Shown: positions 45,809 to 55,335, counted from the stretch's first letter. The stretch is 64,000 nt of DNA from Pararhizobium gei (GCF_029223885.1 NZ_CP119409.1:1266001-1330000), one strand, 5' to 3'. Numbers and translations are program-made. The notes: a model not told the origin generated them from the letters alone.

Positions 45809-46342
45809 ATGCTTACAGTCATCATGGAAACGCACGATAACGAAGCGGAACTGGTACAGACGTTGTCGGCGCTCGTTTCGGGCGCCGTGGACGGCCTGGT
45901 GAGCGATGTCATTATTCTCGATCATGGTTCCTGCGACGGCTGCAGCCAGGTTGCGGATGCGGCCGGCGCACGCTTCTGCACAAGCTGGGACCTTGGGGAG
46001 ATCCTTCGCTCCGCCAGAGGCGAGTGGATGCTTCTGCTGGAAACCGGAGCGCGACCGTGCGGCCGTTGGATCGACGACATTGCCGACTATATGTCTTCGG
46101 GCAGAACAGCCGCCCGCTTTTCGCCGTCGCGGCTGCATCGCCGTCCTTTTCTGAAACGATTGACGGCGCGTCGGGCGCCGCTTGAACTCGGCTATCTCCT
46201 GCCGAAGGTCGAGGCAGTAGCTCGTGCCCGTGCGGGTATGCGGCTCAATGACCTCGTGGCGATACAGGGTGTGCGGCGGCTGTCGAGCGAGCTGGTGCCG
46301 GCCTGGGTCGCTTTGGGTCATCGAGCGACTGACGACCGCTGA
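45809..46342 (+). CDS. Short family-2 glycosyltransferase-like protein
   Basis: 177-residue protein with the start of a GT-A fold (MLTVIMETHDNEAELVQTLSALV, then SDVIILDHGSCDGC and a GEWMLLLE strand). The usual DxD is not clear, and the C-terminal half of a normal GT2 is missing. Conserved in pattern but catalytic status is doubtful. ATG 45809 chosen as the natural start of the first beta strand; ribosome site weak. Upstream 205 bases show nothing. Followed by a perfect hairpin. Confidence 0.65.
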   Translation: MLTVIMETHDNEAELVQTLSALVSGAVDGLVSDVIILDHGSCDGCSQVADAAGARFCTSWDLGEILRSARGEWMLLLETGARPCGRWIDDIADYMSSGRTAARFSPSRLHRRPFLKRLTARRAPLELGYLLPKVEAVARARAGMRLNDLVAIQGVRRLSSELVPAWVALGHRATDDR

Positions 46343-46369
46343 CAAAATCATCGGTCCGGGCAACGAAAA

Positions 46370-46393
46370 GGGCAGGTTCTTGCGAACCTGCCC
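46370..46393. terminator. Strong hairpin after the glycosyltransferase gene
   Basis: GGGCAGGTTC, loop TTGC, GAACCTGCCC: perfect 10-bp stem 27 bases after the stop. No T-tract follows, yet its position suggests termination. The rest of the space up to moaB (46394-46626) shows nothing recognisable. Confidence 0.6.
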
Positions 46394-46626
46394 GACCGTG
46401 ATGAAATCAGTTCTTTGAAAATCAACCGATAAAAATGCCTTGCCGCGCGAATGAACGCGTCGTCGTATACTTGCCGGCGTTCCGGAGCAAACTTTGGAAA
46501 ATATCCGTCCGCCCGAAACGATCCCGTGAGCCCAACCCTGTCCCCGTTGCCGATGACAATGGTTCTACAGGTGTCGTCTCACCCACGCTGTTACGGATGG
46601 AACAGGAGAAATATTCGGGCGACGGC

Positions 46627-47169
46627 CTATCTGCGCTTCAGATGTTCGTCGAGCCGCGGCATGATCTCGATGAAGTTGCAGGGCATGTGCCGGTAGTCGA
46701 GCTGCTGCTTGAGAATTCCGTCCCAGGCGTCGCAGCAGGCGCCGGGCGATCCCGGCAGGACGAAAATGAAGGTTGAATTGGCGAGGCCGGCGGTTGCGCG
46801 GGACTGGATGGTGGAGGTGCCGATCTTGTCGTAGGAAATGCGGTGAAATACCGCGGAAAACCCGTCCATCCGTTTTTCGAACAGCGGCTCCACAGCCTCC
46901 GGCGTCACGTCCCGCCCTGTAAAGCCCGTGCCGCCTGTGGTGATCACCACGTCGATCGCCGCGTCCAGCGTCCAGGCCCGCACCTGCGCTGCAATCTGCG
47001 CAATATCGTCCGGCACGATGGCGCGTGCGGCGAGCCGATGCCCGGCCTCGTCGATACGGGCTGTGAGTGTGTCGCCGGACCGGTCATCCGCCAGCGTTCG
47101 GGTATCGGACACGGTGAGAACGGCGATGCTGACCGGAATGAAGGGGCGCGTTTCATCCATGCCGGCCAT
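46627..47169 (-). CDS. moaB: Molybdenum cofactor biosynthesis protein B
   Basis: 180-residue MoaB/Mog-fold protein that adenylates molybdopterin before molybdenum insertion. Motifs: VSIAVLTVSDTRTLADDRSGDTL, ITTGGTGFTGRDVTPEAV, SRATAGLANSTFIFVLPGSPGA, DYRHMPCNFIEIMP. ATG 47169 has GAGGAG seven bases upstream, and its first 17 bases overlap the 3' end of ispE, so both are probably translated from one transcript. Confidence 0.94.
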   Translation of the reverse strand: MAGMDETRPFIPVSIAVLTVSDTRTLADDRSGDTLTARIDEAGHRLAARAIVPDDIAQIAAQVRAWTLDAAIDVVITTGGTGFTGRDVTPEAVEPLFEKRMDGFSAVFHRISYDKIGTSTIQSRATAGLANSTFIFVLPGSPGACCDAWDGILKQQLDYRHMPCNFIEIMPRLDEHLKRR

Positions 47170-48286
47170 CGCCGTACTCCTCTCCGCCTATGCTGGTGCA
47201 GGCCAGAACATACCAGTTCGGATGTTGCGATGAAAGGTTTGCCGCTGCCCTGTCTCTTTCGGTGATCGTATCGAAAAGACCGAAGCATGTCGCCCCCGAT
47301 CCCGACATCCGCACGAACAATGCATCTTCTTTCGCCAGCGCGGCAGATACCGCCCCGATCTCGGGCTCAATGCTGCGGGCCGGCGGCTCCAGATCGTTGC
47401 GCGTGCTCCTCAGATAATCGATCCAGTCGCGGTGCAATAGGGTCGGCGCGTGAGGCGGCTTCCGCCCCTCTGTCATTTCGGGACATCTCCCCCCTTGAGG
47501 GGGAGATTGTTCATTTTCCTTGCGGATTTCGAGGCCGCTGGCAATCTCCCCCCTTGAGGGGGAGATGTCGGCGTCGCCGACAGAGGGGGGGACGTCGCCA
47601 CGGTTTCGAGGACCATGGACAGCATGATCCGGAAACCTTGCCGCGCCTGCCATGAGCAACGGAGGATTGGTTTTGTTCGTCAGCAACCGGAAAATCGTCG
47701 GCGTCGAAACGCATTTCAGCGGATTGACGATAAGCACCGGAAAGGCCGGCAATCCTGCGACGGGCACGATCTCGTCGCCGATGCCTTTGGCGATCAGTGG
47801 CCGGCCGTCGAGACACATCGGCACGTCGGCGCCCAGTTTCAGGGCAATCCTGTGCAGTGTCTCATGGTCGATGGAGGCGTCCCACAGCCGCAGAAGTCCT
47901 CGCAGCGTTGTCGCAGCGTCCGCCGAGCCGCCGCCAATGCCCGAGGCGATTGGCAGGTTCTTTTCAAGGCGGAGATGAACCGGCTCTGTCTTGATGCCCT
48001 GATCGGCCAGATAGACCCGCAAGAGGTCGCGCGCCTTCAACACCAGATTTCCGGAAGCGCCGTCTCCTTTTAGCGGGAGATGGTCGGCAAATGCACCGGA
48101 AACGGTAAATCGGTCGATATCCGACACGGAAAGGCCGATGCGGTCTCCGGCATCGGCAAATGTCACCAGGCTTTCCAGCAGATGGTAGCCATCCGTTCGT
48201 TGCCCCACCACATGCAGGGCAAGATTGATTTTGGCTGGCGCAAGGCGCGTCAGCGTAAAGCCCGGAATGCCGCCGTCACCGGTCAT
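47153..48286 (-). CDS. ispE: 4-diphosphocytidyl-2-C-methyl-D-erythritol kinase with an inserted repeat
   Basis: GHMP kinase of the MEP isoprenoid pathway. 377 residues; usual length is about 290-310. Motifs: LAPAKINLALHVVGQRTDGYH, the ATP loop LPIASGIGGGSADAATTL and the C-terminal VRMSGSGATCFGLF. The surplus is a Pro/Arg/Gly/Glu-rich segment of about 50 residues before the HRDWIDYLRSTRNDLE helix; it is encoded by a palindromic repeat that keeps the frame open. Start ATG 48286, 13 bases after the TPR gene's stop; no strong ribosome site. Product chain feeds the polyprenyl synthase encoded upstream. Confidence 0.94.
   Translation of the reverse strand: MTGDGGIPGFTLTRLAPAKINLALHVVGQRTDGYHLLESLVTFADAGDRIGLSVSDIDRFTVSGAFADHLPLKGDGASGNLVLKARDLLRVYLADQGIKTEPVHLRLEKNLPIASGIGGGSADAATTLRGLLRLWDASIDHETLHRIALKLGADVPMCLDGRPLIAKGIGDEIVPVAGLPAFPVLIVNPLKCVSTPTIFRLLTNKTNPPLLMAGAARFPDHAVHGPRNRGDVPPSVGDADISPSRGEIASGLEIRKENEQSPPQGGRCPEMTEGRKPPHAPTLLHRDWIDYLRSTRNDLEPPARSIEPEIGAVSAALAKEDALFVRMSGSGATCFGLFDTITERDRAAANLSSQHPNWYVLACTSIGGEEYGDGRHG
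47465..47588. repeat. RIME-like palindromic element inside ispE
   Basis: About 124 bases bounded by a perfect 10-bp inverted repeat CCCCTCTGTC (47465-47474) and GACAGAGGGG (47579-47588). Inside are two identical 23-base copies (47485-47507 and 47544-47566), each a hairpin with 9-bp arms ATCTCCCCC/GGGGGAGAT. The layout, two palindromes in one small element, fits rhizobial intergenic mosaic elements, but this copy is within a gene and read through in frame. Confidence 0.85.
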
Positions 48287-48299
48287 GGAAGCGGCGGGA

Positions 48300-50120
48300 T
48301 CAGGATTTCTTGCCTGTTGCCGCCGGATCAGCCTTTTTCGGCAGGGTCTCGGCAGCAGCCGGCACCTTTGCCTCGACGGGCGGCAGGCCATTTTCGATCT
48401 TGTCCTTGATCTTCGGAATATCCGCCTCCTCCGGCTTCAGCGCCAGCGTCTGGTTCCACTGAAATACCGCTTCCAGCTTGCGCCCCACGCGCCAGTAGGC
48501 GTCGCCCAGATGGTCGTTGATCGTCGGGTCGCCGGCCATCAACTCGGCAGCGCGTTCCAGTTCAACCACGGCGTCATCGAAGCGGTTCAGCCGGAAATAG
48601 GCCCAGCCGAGAGAATCGACAATGTAGCCGTCGTCCGGCTTCAGCTCGACCGCCCTCTTGATCATGTCGAGGCCTTCCTCGAGATTGATGTTCATATCGA
48701 CCCAGGAATAGCCAAGATAGTTGAGAACCTGTGGCTGCTCGGGATTCAGTTCCAAGGCTTTTTTGAAGCTCGGCTCGGCCTTGTCCCAGATCTTCTGGCG
48801 TTCGTAGGCGATGCCACGCTGGAAGAAGATCGTCCAGTCGCCGCGCTGCGGAACAGGGCCGATCGCCTCCACGGCGCGGTCGTAGGTAATGCCCATTTCC
48901 TTGTAGTCCTTGGCGTCCGAGAGCACGCTGCCATAGGCCAGATAGCTGCGCATGTCCTTGGGATCGAGGTCGATCAATTCCTTCAGATGCTTCTTGGCTT
49001 CCTCCACCTTGCCGACGGAGGCAAGGCTGAGGCCAAGCTGCATTTCGGACAGGCGGCGCATTGGCGAATTCTCAGGCACGCTCTGGTAGAGCGCGATCGC
49101 CCGTTCCGGCTTCTTGCGGCTTTCGGCAATGCCGCCCAGCATCACGAGAATATCGGCGCTTTCCGGATCAAGAGCCCGCGCCGTCTGGAGGTAGAGCGTA
49201 ACGATGTCCTCTGCACCCTCGCGATTGAGTGCTGCCCCGATCGAAAACAACACGGCCGACGCGCCCTGTGCAGCACTTCGCACCTGCTGTTCCTGCGGCT
49301 TGCCCTCTTCGATGCTCGTGCGCAGTGCCTTCAGCGGCGCATAATTGCTGACAAGCCGCTCGCCGACCGAAAGCGCGTCGAGCGCCTTACGCTTGTTGCC
49401 GTCAAGGGCTTCGAGCCGCGCAAGCGCGATGACCGCGCGCATGAAGGTGTCCGGGGCCGCGGCTCCGCCCTCCCGATCGACGACGGCATCGTTCAGCTTC
49501 GAGCGCGCCGTTGCCTTGTCGCCCGCAGCAAGCGCGATAGCGCCCTGGTTGTAGGATTTGAAGATCCTGAACCACTCCGGACCTTCCATTGCATTGATTT
49601 CGGCAATCGCTTCCTTCGGCTTGCCGTCGCCCGCCTTAGCCCAGCCGAGCAAAAGCCCGTTCATCAAACGGTCGAGGTCGTTCGGGCCTTCATATTTCAG
49701 GATTTTCTGGGCATTGCGGTATTCACGCTTGCGAATGGCTTCGACGGCCCGGACGATCGTCGTGATACGCTCGACCGACGAATCCTCCTTCAGATCCTGA
49801 GCCAACGCCACGCCTTCCTCGAACTCGCCGTTCATCAGAAGCGTAATCATCAGGCGCTGCTTGACATCGACATTGTCGGGATCGAATTCGAGTGCCACCC
49901 TGTACAGCCTGGTCGCCGTCTCGAGATCGTTGTCAACATCGGCCGTGCGGGCAGCGAGAAACGCGCCGGAAAAGCTGTTGACCAGGTTCGTGTCGAAAGG
50001 CTTTGTCTCCGCAACGGTCGGCGCCTTGTCTTCGGCAAGGCTTTGCGGTGCGGCCGACAGGGATGCTACTGCCAGGAACGCTGCACCGCTGAGCAGGCGA
50101 AGAAGGTATTTTTGCCGCAT
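48300..50120 (-). CDS. Exported tetratricopeptide-repeat protein
   Basis: 606-residue protein with a signal peptide (about 1-30, cleavage near SLAED). The rest is TPR repeats from about residue 60 to 565, e.g. ALELNPEQPQVLNYLGYSWVDM and GYIVDSLGWAYFRLNRFDDAVVELERA, so probably a periplasmic scaffold. C-terminal Lys/Ala/Pro-rich tail. The gene precedes ispE by 13 bases; the specific partner is unknown. Upstream 218 bases form the space to the prenyl synthase. Confidence 0.88.
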   Translation of the reverse strand: MRQKYLLRLLSGAAFLAVASLSAAPQSLAEDKAPTVAETKPFDTNLVNSFSGAFLAARTADVDNDLETATRLYRVALEFDPDNVDVKQRLMITLLMNGEFEEGVALAQDLKEDSSVERITTIVRAVEAIRKREYRNAQKILKYEGPNDLDRLMNGLLLGWAKAGDGKPKEAIAEINAMEGPEWFRIFKSYNQGAIALAAGDKATARSKLNDAVVDREGGAAAPDTFMRAVIALARLEALDGNKRKALDALSVGERLVSNYAPLKALRTSIEEGKPQEQQVRSAAQGASAVLFSIGAALNREGAEDIVTLYLQTARALDPESADILVMLGGIAESRKKPERAIALYQSVPENSPMRRLSEMQLGLSLASVGKVEEAKKHLKELIDLDPKDMRSYLAYGSVLSDAKDYKEMGITYDRAVEAIGPVPQRGDWTIFFQRGIAYERQKIWDKAEPSFKKALELNPEQPQVLNYLGYSWVDMNINLEEGLDMIKRAVELKPDDGYIVDSLGWAYFRLNRFDDAVVELERAAELMAGDPTINDHLGDAYWRVGRKLEAVFQWNQTLALKPEEADIPKIKDKIENGLPPVEAKVPAAAETLPKKADPAATGKKS

Positions 50121-50338
50121 GACAAGCCTTTCGTGACGGGCCGCACCCCTTGGCGCCGGCGCCGGATTCGCAGGGAATCAGTTCATAATCCTTAGCGCAT
50201 AACCTGCGTCACCGGAATCGGTTGACGCGAAGCTCATACGCAAAACACAATCTGTCGTCCGGCAGCCCAGGACCGCCCTGTCTGCATGACGCCACAGAAT
50301 GGCTTTTTTGGCGCAATGCGGCAATAAAATCCTGTCGG

Positions 50339-51358
50339 TCAGCTGACGCGATCGATGCAAAAGTCGATCACTTCCAGGAGAGCGGCCTTCCAGGGCGATT
50401 GCGGCAGCGGCGCCAGCGCGTCGCGGGCGATCGTGCCATAGTGCTGGGCGCGCGCGATCGTATCCGTCAGCCCGCCATAGCGATTGATGAGACCAAGCGC
50501 CTTTTCCAGATTTTGGTCGTCGCTTTTGCCGCCTTCGATGGCCTCGCGCCAGAAGCCGCGGTCCTCGGCCGTGCCACGGCGATAGGAGAGGATGACCGGC
50601 AAGGTAATCTTGCCTTCGCGAAAATCATCTCCGACATTTTTGCCGAGATCGGCGGCCTTGCCGCCATAGTCCAGCACGTCGTCCACCAGCTGGAAGGCAA
50701 GGCCGAGATTCATGCCGTAGGATTTCAGCGCGTTGCGGTTCGCCTTGTCGGTCCTGGCGACAATCGGGCCGACTTCGGCGGCCGCGGCAAACAGCGCCGC
50801 CGTCTTGGCGCGAATGACCGAGAGATAATCGTCCTCCGTGGTTTCCATGTTCTTGGCGACGGAAAGCTGCAGCACTTCGCCCTCGGCGATCACCGATGCC
50901 GCGGTTGACAGGACATCCAGCGCATCCAGCGATCCGACATCGACCATCATCCTGAAGGCCTGGCCCAGCAGGAAATCGCCGACGAGCACGCTAGCCTGAT
51001 TGCCCCAGATCATCCGCGCCGTCGATTTGCCGCGCCTCAGATCGCTCTCGTCCACGACGTCGTCGTGCAGGAGCGTCGCCGTGTGCATGAACTCGACCGA
51101 GGTCGCAAGCTTCACATGCGCATCGCCGGTGAAGCCGAACATCGCGGCCGATGCGAGCGTCAGCATCGGCCGCAGCCGCTTGCCGCCGGACGAAATCAGG
51201 TGGTTTGCCACTTCGGGAATCATCTGGACGTCCGAACCAGCCTTGGACAGGATCAACTGGTTGACACGTTCCATGTCCGCCCTGGTCAGATCGACGAGAG
51301 GCTTGACGGAAGCCTGTTTGTTTTTGCTGTCTTCCAGCGGTATTACTACGCCCAACAC
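50339..51358 (-). CDS. Long-chain polyprenyl diphosphate synthase (ubiquinone side chain)
   Basis: 339-residue all-trans prenyl synthase. First Asp-rich motif DDVVDESDLRRG (DDxxD), second LVDDVLDYGG (DDxxD), and the KTAALFAAAAEVGP segment. No bulky residue blocks the chain pocket, consistent with a C40-C50 product; ubiquinone-10 of rhizobia would need a decaprenyl synthase. Start: GTG 51358 preferred (GGAG six bases upstream); the next codon, TTG 51355, gives MGVVIPLEDSK, the usual annotated start. Divergent from DUF2007. Confidence 0.94.
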   Translation of the reverse strand: MLGVVIPLEDSKNKQASVKPLVDLTRADMERVNQLILSKAGSDVQMIPEVANHLISSGGKRLRPMLTLASAAMFGFTGDAHVKLATSVEFMHTATLLHDDVVDESDLRRGKSTARMIWGNQASVLVGDFLLGQAFRMMVDVGSLDALDVLSTAASVIAEGEVLQLSVAKNMETTEDDYLSVIRAKTAALFAAAAEVGPIVARTDKANRNALKSYGMNLGLAFQLVDDVLDYGGKAADLGKNVGDDFREGKITLPVILSYRRGTAEDRGFWREAIEGGKSDDQNLEKALGLINRYGGLTDTIARAQHYGTIARDALAPLPQSPWKAALLEVIDFCIDRVS

Positions 51359-51464
51359 AAGGGACTCCTGTTCAAATTCCGCTTCGGACAATAGAAAGAG
51401 GGACTTGTGGCGGCAAGAGGCGAATTGTCCCGCTTGCCCGATTAAGGCAGGAAAACGATACCGA

Positions 51465-51689
51465 ATGAAGGAATTGATCCGCACCAACGACGCCGTTCTC
51501 ATCTCCTTTGCGGAAAGTCTGATGAAGGAAGCCGGTATCGGCTGTTTCATCGCCGATCAGGGCATGAGCATCCTCGAAGGCTCTCTCGGCCTCCTGCCAC
51601 GCCGTTTCATGGTGGCGGATGATGAGGCGGACGAGGCGCGGCAGATCCTCGTGGATGCCGGGCTGGGCGCGGAATTGCGGGAGGTTTGA
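51465..51689 (+). CDS. DUF2007 family protein
   Basis: 74-residue cytoplasmic protein of the DUF2007 (putative signal-transducing) family. Pattern MKELIRTNDAVLISFAESLMKEAGI, then MSILEGSLGLLPRRFMVADDEADEARQIL. Ribosome site weak (AGGA 14 bases before the ATG). Its end touches the open frame of the following methyltransferase gene, so co-transcription is likely. Confidence 0.82.
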   Translation: MKELIRTNDAVLISFAESLMKEAGIGCFIADQGMSILEGSLGLLPRRFMVADDEADEARQILVDAGLGAELREV

Positions 51690-51742
51690 CGGCTGATGCA
51701 TCGATCGTGGCTGGCTTACCCCGAACGCGGAATTTCCCCCTC

Positions 51743-52513
51743 ATGACGACGGAAACCATCGACAGCTTCCATCGCGGCCAATTCCATGTGATCCAGCCGC
51801 TGGGGCAGGGCCATCGGTCCGGCATGGACGCCATGCTGCTCGCTTCGCTTGTTGCGGCCGACCGGCCTTGCCGGATAGCCGATCTCGGCGCCGGTGCCGG
51901 TGCTGCCGGCATGGCTGTTGCCTCGCGGCTTGAGGGCGCGGAGGTGGTTCTCGTCGAGCGCTCGCCGCTGATGGCCGAATTCGCCCGCCAGAGCCTCGCG
52001 CTGACGCAAAACGAACGTTTCGCAGCCCGCCTCAGCGTGCTGGAAGCTGACGTGGCGCTGACGGGCGCGCAGCGCCGGGCGGCTGGCCTTGCCGACGATC
52101 ATTTCGATCATGTCATCATGAATCCGCCTTTCAACGATGCCTCGGATCGCACGACGCCCGACGCGCTGAAGGCCGAGGCGCATGCCATGACGGAGGATCT
52201 GTTCGAGGTGTGGATCCGCACCGCAGGCGCAATCGTGAAGCCCGGCGGGCAATTGTCGCTCATTGCCCGGCCCGAGTCCATCGCCCGGATCGTCGGTGCC
52301 TGCGGCCGTCGCTTCGGCGGCATCGAGATCACGTCGCTGCACCCGCGGGCCGGTGAAAATGCGGTGCGCATCCTCGTCACCGCCATCAAGCAAAGCCGGG
52401 CGCGGCTGGCGTTTCGCGCGCCTCTGATCATGCACCGCGACGGCACGCACAAGTTCACCGATTCCGTCGACGACCTCAACAACGGCCGCACAACCTATCG
52501 CCGTTGCCGCTGA
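51743..52513 (+). CDS. TrmN6-like adenine-N6 methyltransferase
   Basis: 256-residue SAM-dependent methyltransferase related to tRNA1(Val) adenine37-N6 methyltransferase. Motif I IADLGAGAGAAGMAVASRL and catalytic NPPFNDAS (N6-adenine type NPPF). Opening GQFHVIQPLGQGHRSGMDAMLLA is typical. ATG 51743 preferred; the frame is open to a TTG at 51686 overlapping the previous stop. Target (tRNA or rRNA) unproven. Confidence 0.85.
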   Translation: MTTETIDSFHRGQFHVIQPLGQGHRSGMDAMLLASLVAADRPCRIADLGAGAGAAGMAVASRLEGAEVVLVERSPLMAEFARQSLALTQNERFAARLSVLEADVALTGAQRRAAGLADDHFDHVIMNPPFNDASDRTTPDALKAEAHAMTEDLFEVWIRTAGAIVKPGGQLSLIARPESIARIVGACGRRFGGIEITSLHPRAGENAVRILVTAIKQSRARLAFRAPLIMHRDGTHKFTDSVDDLNNGRTTYRRCR

Positions 52514-52594
52514 TTTTCGCTCCGCGCCATTGCGTTTGGTTCGCCGATACATACATGCCATCTCGATAAGCCGATAAATACCAAGGAAAATCAG

Positions 52595-53461
52595 ATGGCC
52601 GGATGGTTCATGAAGCTGCTGCCGAAGCGCTTTCGCAGGCAAGGGGTGGTGATCCCCGTCGTACGGCTGCACGGCACGATTATGGCTGGCGGTAGCCAGT
52701 TCCGCCCGCCGCTCAACATCGCCTCGGTCGCGCCGGTGCTTGAAAAAGCATTTTCCATCAAGGACGCGCCGGCCGTGGCAATCTCCATCAATTCGCCGGG
52801 CGGCTCGCCGGTGCAGTCGCGCCTGATCTTTCAGCGCATCCGCGATCTCGCCGAAGAAAAGAAGAAGCGCGTGATTATTTTCGTCGAGGATGTCGCAGCG
52901 TCCGGCGGTTACATGATCGCGCTGGCGGGTGACGAGATCATCGCTGACCCGACCTCCATCGTCGGCTCGATCGGCGTGGTCTCCGGTGGCTTCGGCTTCC
53001 CCGAGCTTTTGAAGAAGATCGGCGTGGAGCGGCGCGTCTATACGGCCGGGTCCAACAAGGTAATTCTCGACCCGTTCCAACCGGAGAAAGAGCAGGACGT
53101 CGAATATCTGAAAAGCCTGCAGCTCGAAATCCACGACATCTTCATCGCTATGGTCAAGGCGCGTCGCGGTCACCTGCTCGCCGACCATCCGGATATCTTT
53201 TCCGGCCTGTTCTGGACCGGCAAACGCGGAAAGGAACTGGGGCTGGTCGATAGTCTCGGCGATATGCGCGGTGAACTGAAGAAGCGCTTTGGCGAAAAGA
53301 CGCGGCTGCAACTGGTCTCCGGTTCGCGCGGGCTCTTCGGCCGGCGCCAGCCCGGCGCAGCGTTCGCCGGCATCGTCGCCGAACGCTTTGCCGCGTCCAC
53401 AGTTGCCGGACTTGCGGACGTGGCCGAAGAAAGAGCATTATGGGGTCGCTTCGGCCTTTGA
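52595..53461 (+). CDS. sppA: S49-family serine protease (SppA/SohB-like)
   Basis: 288-residue membrane-associated peptidase with the SppA fold. Catalytic Ser103 in VAASGGYMIA and likely general base Lys155 (GSNKVIL); the 52-residue interval equals that of the Ser-Lys dyad in Gram-positive SppA. Other hallmarks: NSPGGSPVQS and SIVGSIGVVSG. It lacks a typical signal peptide; a short hydrophobic run near residue 20 may anchor it. Probably degrades leftover signal peptides. A small membrane protein gene follows 21 bases after. Confidence 0.9.
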   Translation: MAGWFMKLLPKRFRRQGVVIPVVRLHGTIMAGGSQFRPPLNIASVAPVLEKAFSIKDAPAVAISINSPGGSPVQSRLIFQRIRDLAEEKKKRVIIFVEDVAASGGYMIALAGDEIIADPTSIVGSIGVVSGGFGFPELLKKIGVERRVYTAGSNKVILDPFQPEKEQDVEYLKSLQLEIHDIFIAMVKARRGHLLADHPDIFSGLFWTGKRGKELGLVDSLGDMRGELKKRFGEKTRLQLVSGSRGLFGRRQPGAAFAGIVAERFAASTVAGLADVAEERALWGRFGL

Positions 53462-53482
53462 GGCCAAAAGACGGGGAAAGCC

Positions 53483-53671
53483 ATGCCGCAACTCATCCTG
53501 CTGCTCATCGTCGCAGCCATTGCCTGGTACGGCTATCGCAAGTTCGTGTCCGAGGCCGAAAAGCTCACCCGCCGCCAACAGGAGGTCCGTCGCCAGAAGG
53601 AAACGGGCACCCAGGGCACGCTGATCAAGGATCCGGCAACGGGTGAATACAGGTTAAAGAAGCCCGAATAA
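53483..53671 (+). CDS. Small single-pass membrane protein
   Basis: 62-residue protein: N-terminal transmembrane helix (MPQLILLLIVAAIAWYGY) and a charged cytoplasmic tail (EAEKLTRRQQEVRRQKE) ending in DPATGEYRLKKPE. GGGGAAAGCC precedes the ATG. Located after the S49 protease gene; this association suggests a shared transcript, function unknown. Confidence 0.75.
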   Translation: MPQLILLLIVAAIAWYGYRKFVSEAEKLTRRQQEVRRQKETGTQGTLIKDPATGEYRLKKPE

Positions 53672-53788
53672 TTTATGAGTATTTTATAATATTGTAATTA
53701 AATCATATATTTGCCGTCTTATTTCTGGTTGTAAATTTATCCTCCGTCTCTAAGTTTGCCGCATCTGACGGAAACGAGGGAGACCTTC

Positions 53789-55315
53789 ATGGCCTATGTG
53801 TTTGGTACCAGCCAAAGCGATATCATCGACTATGGCAGCGGTGTAACCGATGGCAATGACAATATTAGCGGATACGGCGAGGATGACGTGATCTTTGGCC
53901 GTGACGGCAATGATGTCATCTATGGGGATTTCGAAAGTGACGGCAATGTTTATGGCAATGACACGATTTACGGAGGTGCCGGCAACGACGTGATGTTCGG
54001 TGGCAACGGCATAGACACGCTCTATGGCGAGGCCGGCGACGATGCCTTCGGCATGCGCAACAATGGTTTCATCGATGATGTTTCCGGTGGCAGCGGCATC
54101 GACTCGATTTCATTTTTCGCCTTTGACAACGGCGTAAACATCGATCTGAGCAAGCAAAGCTATTTCATCCTCGGCGGCACAGAAGGAACCCGGACTGTTT
54201 CCGGCGTCGAGAATGTGTCTGGAACGGATGAAAATGACCGTATCGTCGGTGATGCCGGTGACAATGTTCTGAAAGGGATGATCGGCGACGACAAGCTGTA
54301 TGGCGGTGCTGGAAATGATATTCTCGAGGGCAGCAGCGGCCGTGATTTCGTCTCCGGCGGTTCCGGGAACGACATTCTCAGAATAACGGGTGGCGGTGCG
54401 GCGATGGATGACGTCTCTGGCGGTTCCGGCATCGACACTCTCGATTTCTCCGCTTTGTTCGCGCTTGGCGCTTCCGTCGACATGGAAGCGAAGACCTACA
54501 ATACGCCTTCATTGGCAGGCTCGCAGGAGCGGACGTTTGACAGCATCGAGAGGGTCGTGGGTTCGGCGTTGGACGACGTGATTCGCGGCGACGGTGCTAA
54601 CAACGATATTCGTGGCAATGCCGATAACGATCAGTTGTGGGGCAGGTCCGGCAACGACTCCTTGAAGGGCGACGAGGGCAACGACACGCTCAACGGCGGC
54701 ACCGGCGCCGACAGGCTTCTGGGCGGCAGCGGGAGTGATACCGCATCCTATGCCGAGGCATCCTCCGGCGTCAGGGCAAATCTGTCCAGTCCTTCCGGCA
54801 ATCTCGCCGATGCCAAGGGCGACACCTATTCCAGCATTGAGAACCTGACCGGATCTTCCCACGCCGACACGCTGAGCGGCAATGCGTTAGCAAACATAAT
54901 TTCGGGCGGCGATGGCGCGGACCGCCTCATCGGGGGCGGCGGCAATGACAGGATTTCCGGTGATGCCGGAAATGACGTGATCTACGGCGGGTCTGGGGTC
55001 GACACGCTCAGTGGCGGCGCGGGCAGCGACAGGTTCCAGTTTGACGCGACACCGGGCCGCGATATCATCACCGATTTCGAGAAGGGGGATGACAGAATGG
55101 ATCTGTCGGTCATCGACGCATCGACGGCATCCGGCAACAACGCGTTCAGTTTCATCGGAACCAGGGCGTTCAGTGGCACGGCCGGTGAATTGCGCTATCT
55201 GCAGAAGGATGGCGATACCTACGTTCTCGCCGATACGAATGGCGACGGAGCCAGCGATTTCACGCTTGGGCTGAACGGGTCGATGCCCTTGTCCGTCAGC
55301 GATTTCATCCTGTAG
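53789..55315 (+). CDS. RTX-type calcium-binding secreted protein
   Basis: 508-residue acidic protein made largely of hemolysin-type nonapeptide repeats GGxGxDxUx in several blocks (e.g. [54 protein letters not shown]) forming Ca2+-bound beta rolls. No N-terminal signal peptide; the aliphatic C-terminus (SVSDFIL) suits type I secretion. No enzymatic domain is visible and no type I transporter gene is near. GAGGGAG precedes the ATG. The upstream 120 bases are strikingly AT-rich for this genome. A terminator hairpin follows. Confidence 0.9.
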   Translation: MAYVFGTSQSDIIDYGSGVTDGNDNISGYGEDDVIFGRDGNDVIYGDFESDGNVYGNDTIYGGAGNDVMFGGNGIDTLYGEAGDDAFGMRNNGFIDDVSGGSGIDSISFFAFDNGVNIDLSKQSYFILGGTEGTRTVSGVENVSGTDENDRIVGDAGDNVLKGMIGDDKLYGGAGNDILEGSSGRDFVSGGSGNDILRITGGGAAMDDVSGGSGIDTLDFSALFALGASVDMEAKTYNTPSLAGSQERTFDSIERVVGSALDDVIRGDGANNDIRGNADNDQLWGRSGNDSLKGDEGNDTLNGGTGADRLLGGSGSDTASYAEASSGVRANLSSPSGNLADAKGDTYSSIENLTGSSHADTLSGNALANIISGGDGADRLIGGGGNDRISGDAGNDVIYGGSGVDTLSGGAGSDRFQFDATPGRDIITDFEKGDDRMDLSVIDASTASGNNAFSFIGTRAFSGTAGELRYLQKDGDTYVLADTNGDGASDFTLGLNGSMPLSVSDFIL

Positions 55316-55335
55316 GAACGTCCTGCTCGGGGAAT

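Noticed and set aside
47400..47660. CRISPR array in the repeated region inside ispE
   Set aside because: Only two copies, each self-complementary, with no regular spacers; it is a palindromic element.
48225..50195. 656-codon plus-strand frame opposite the TPR gene
   Set aside because: It is a shadow of the TPR coding frame; the minus-strand product has a signal peptide and clear repeats.
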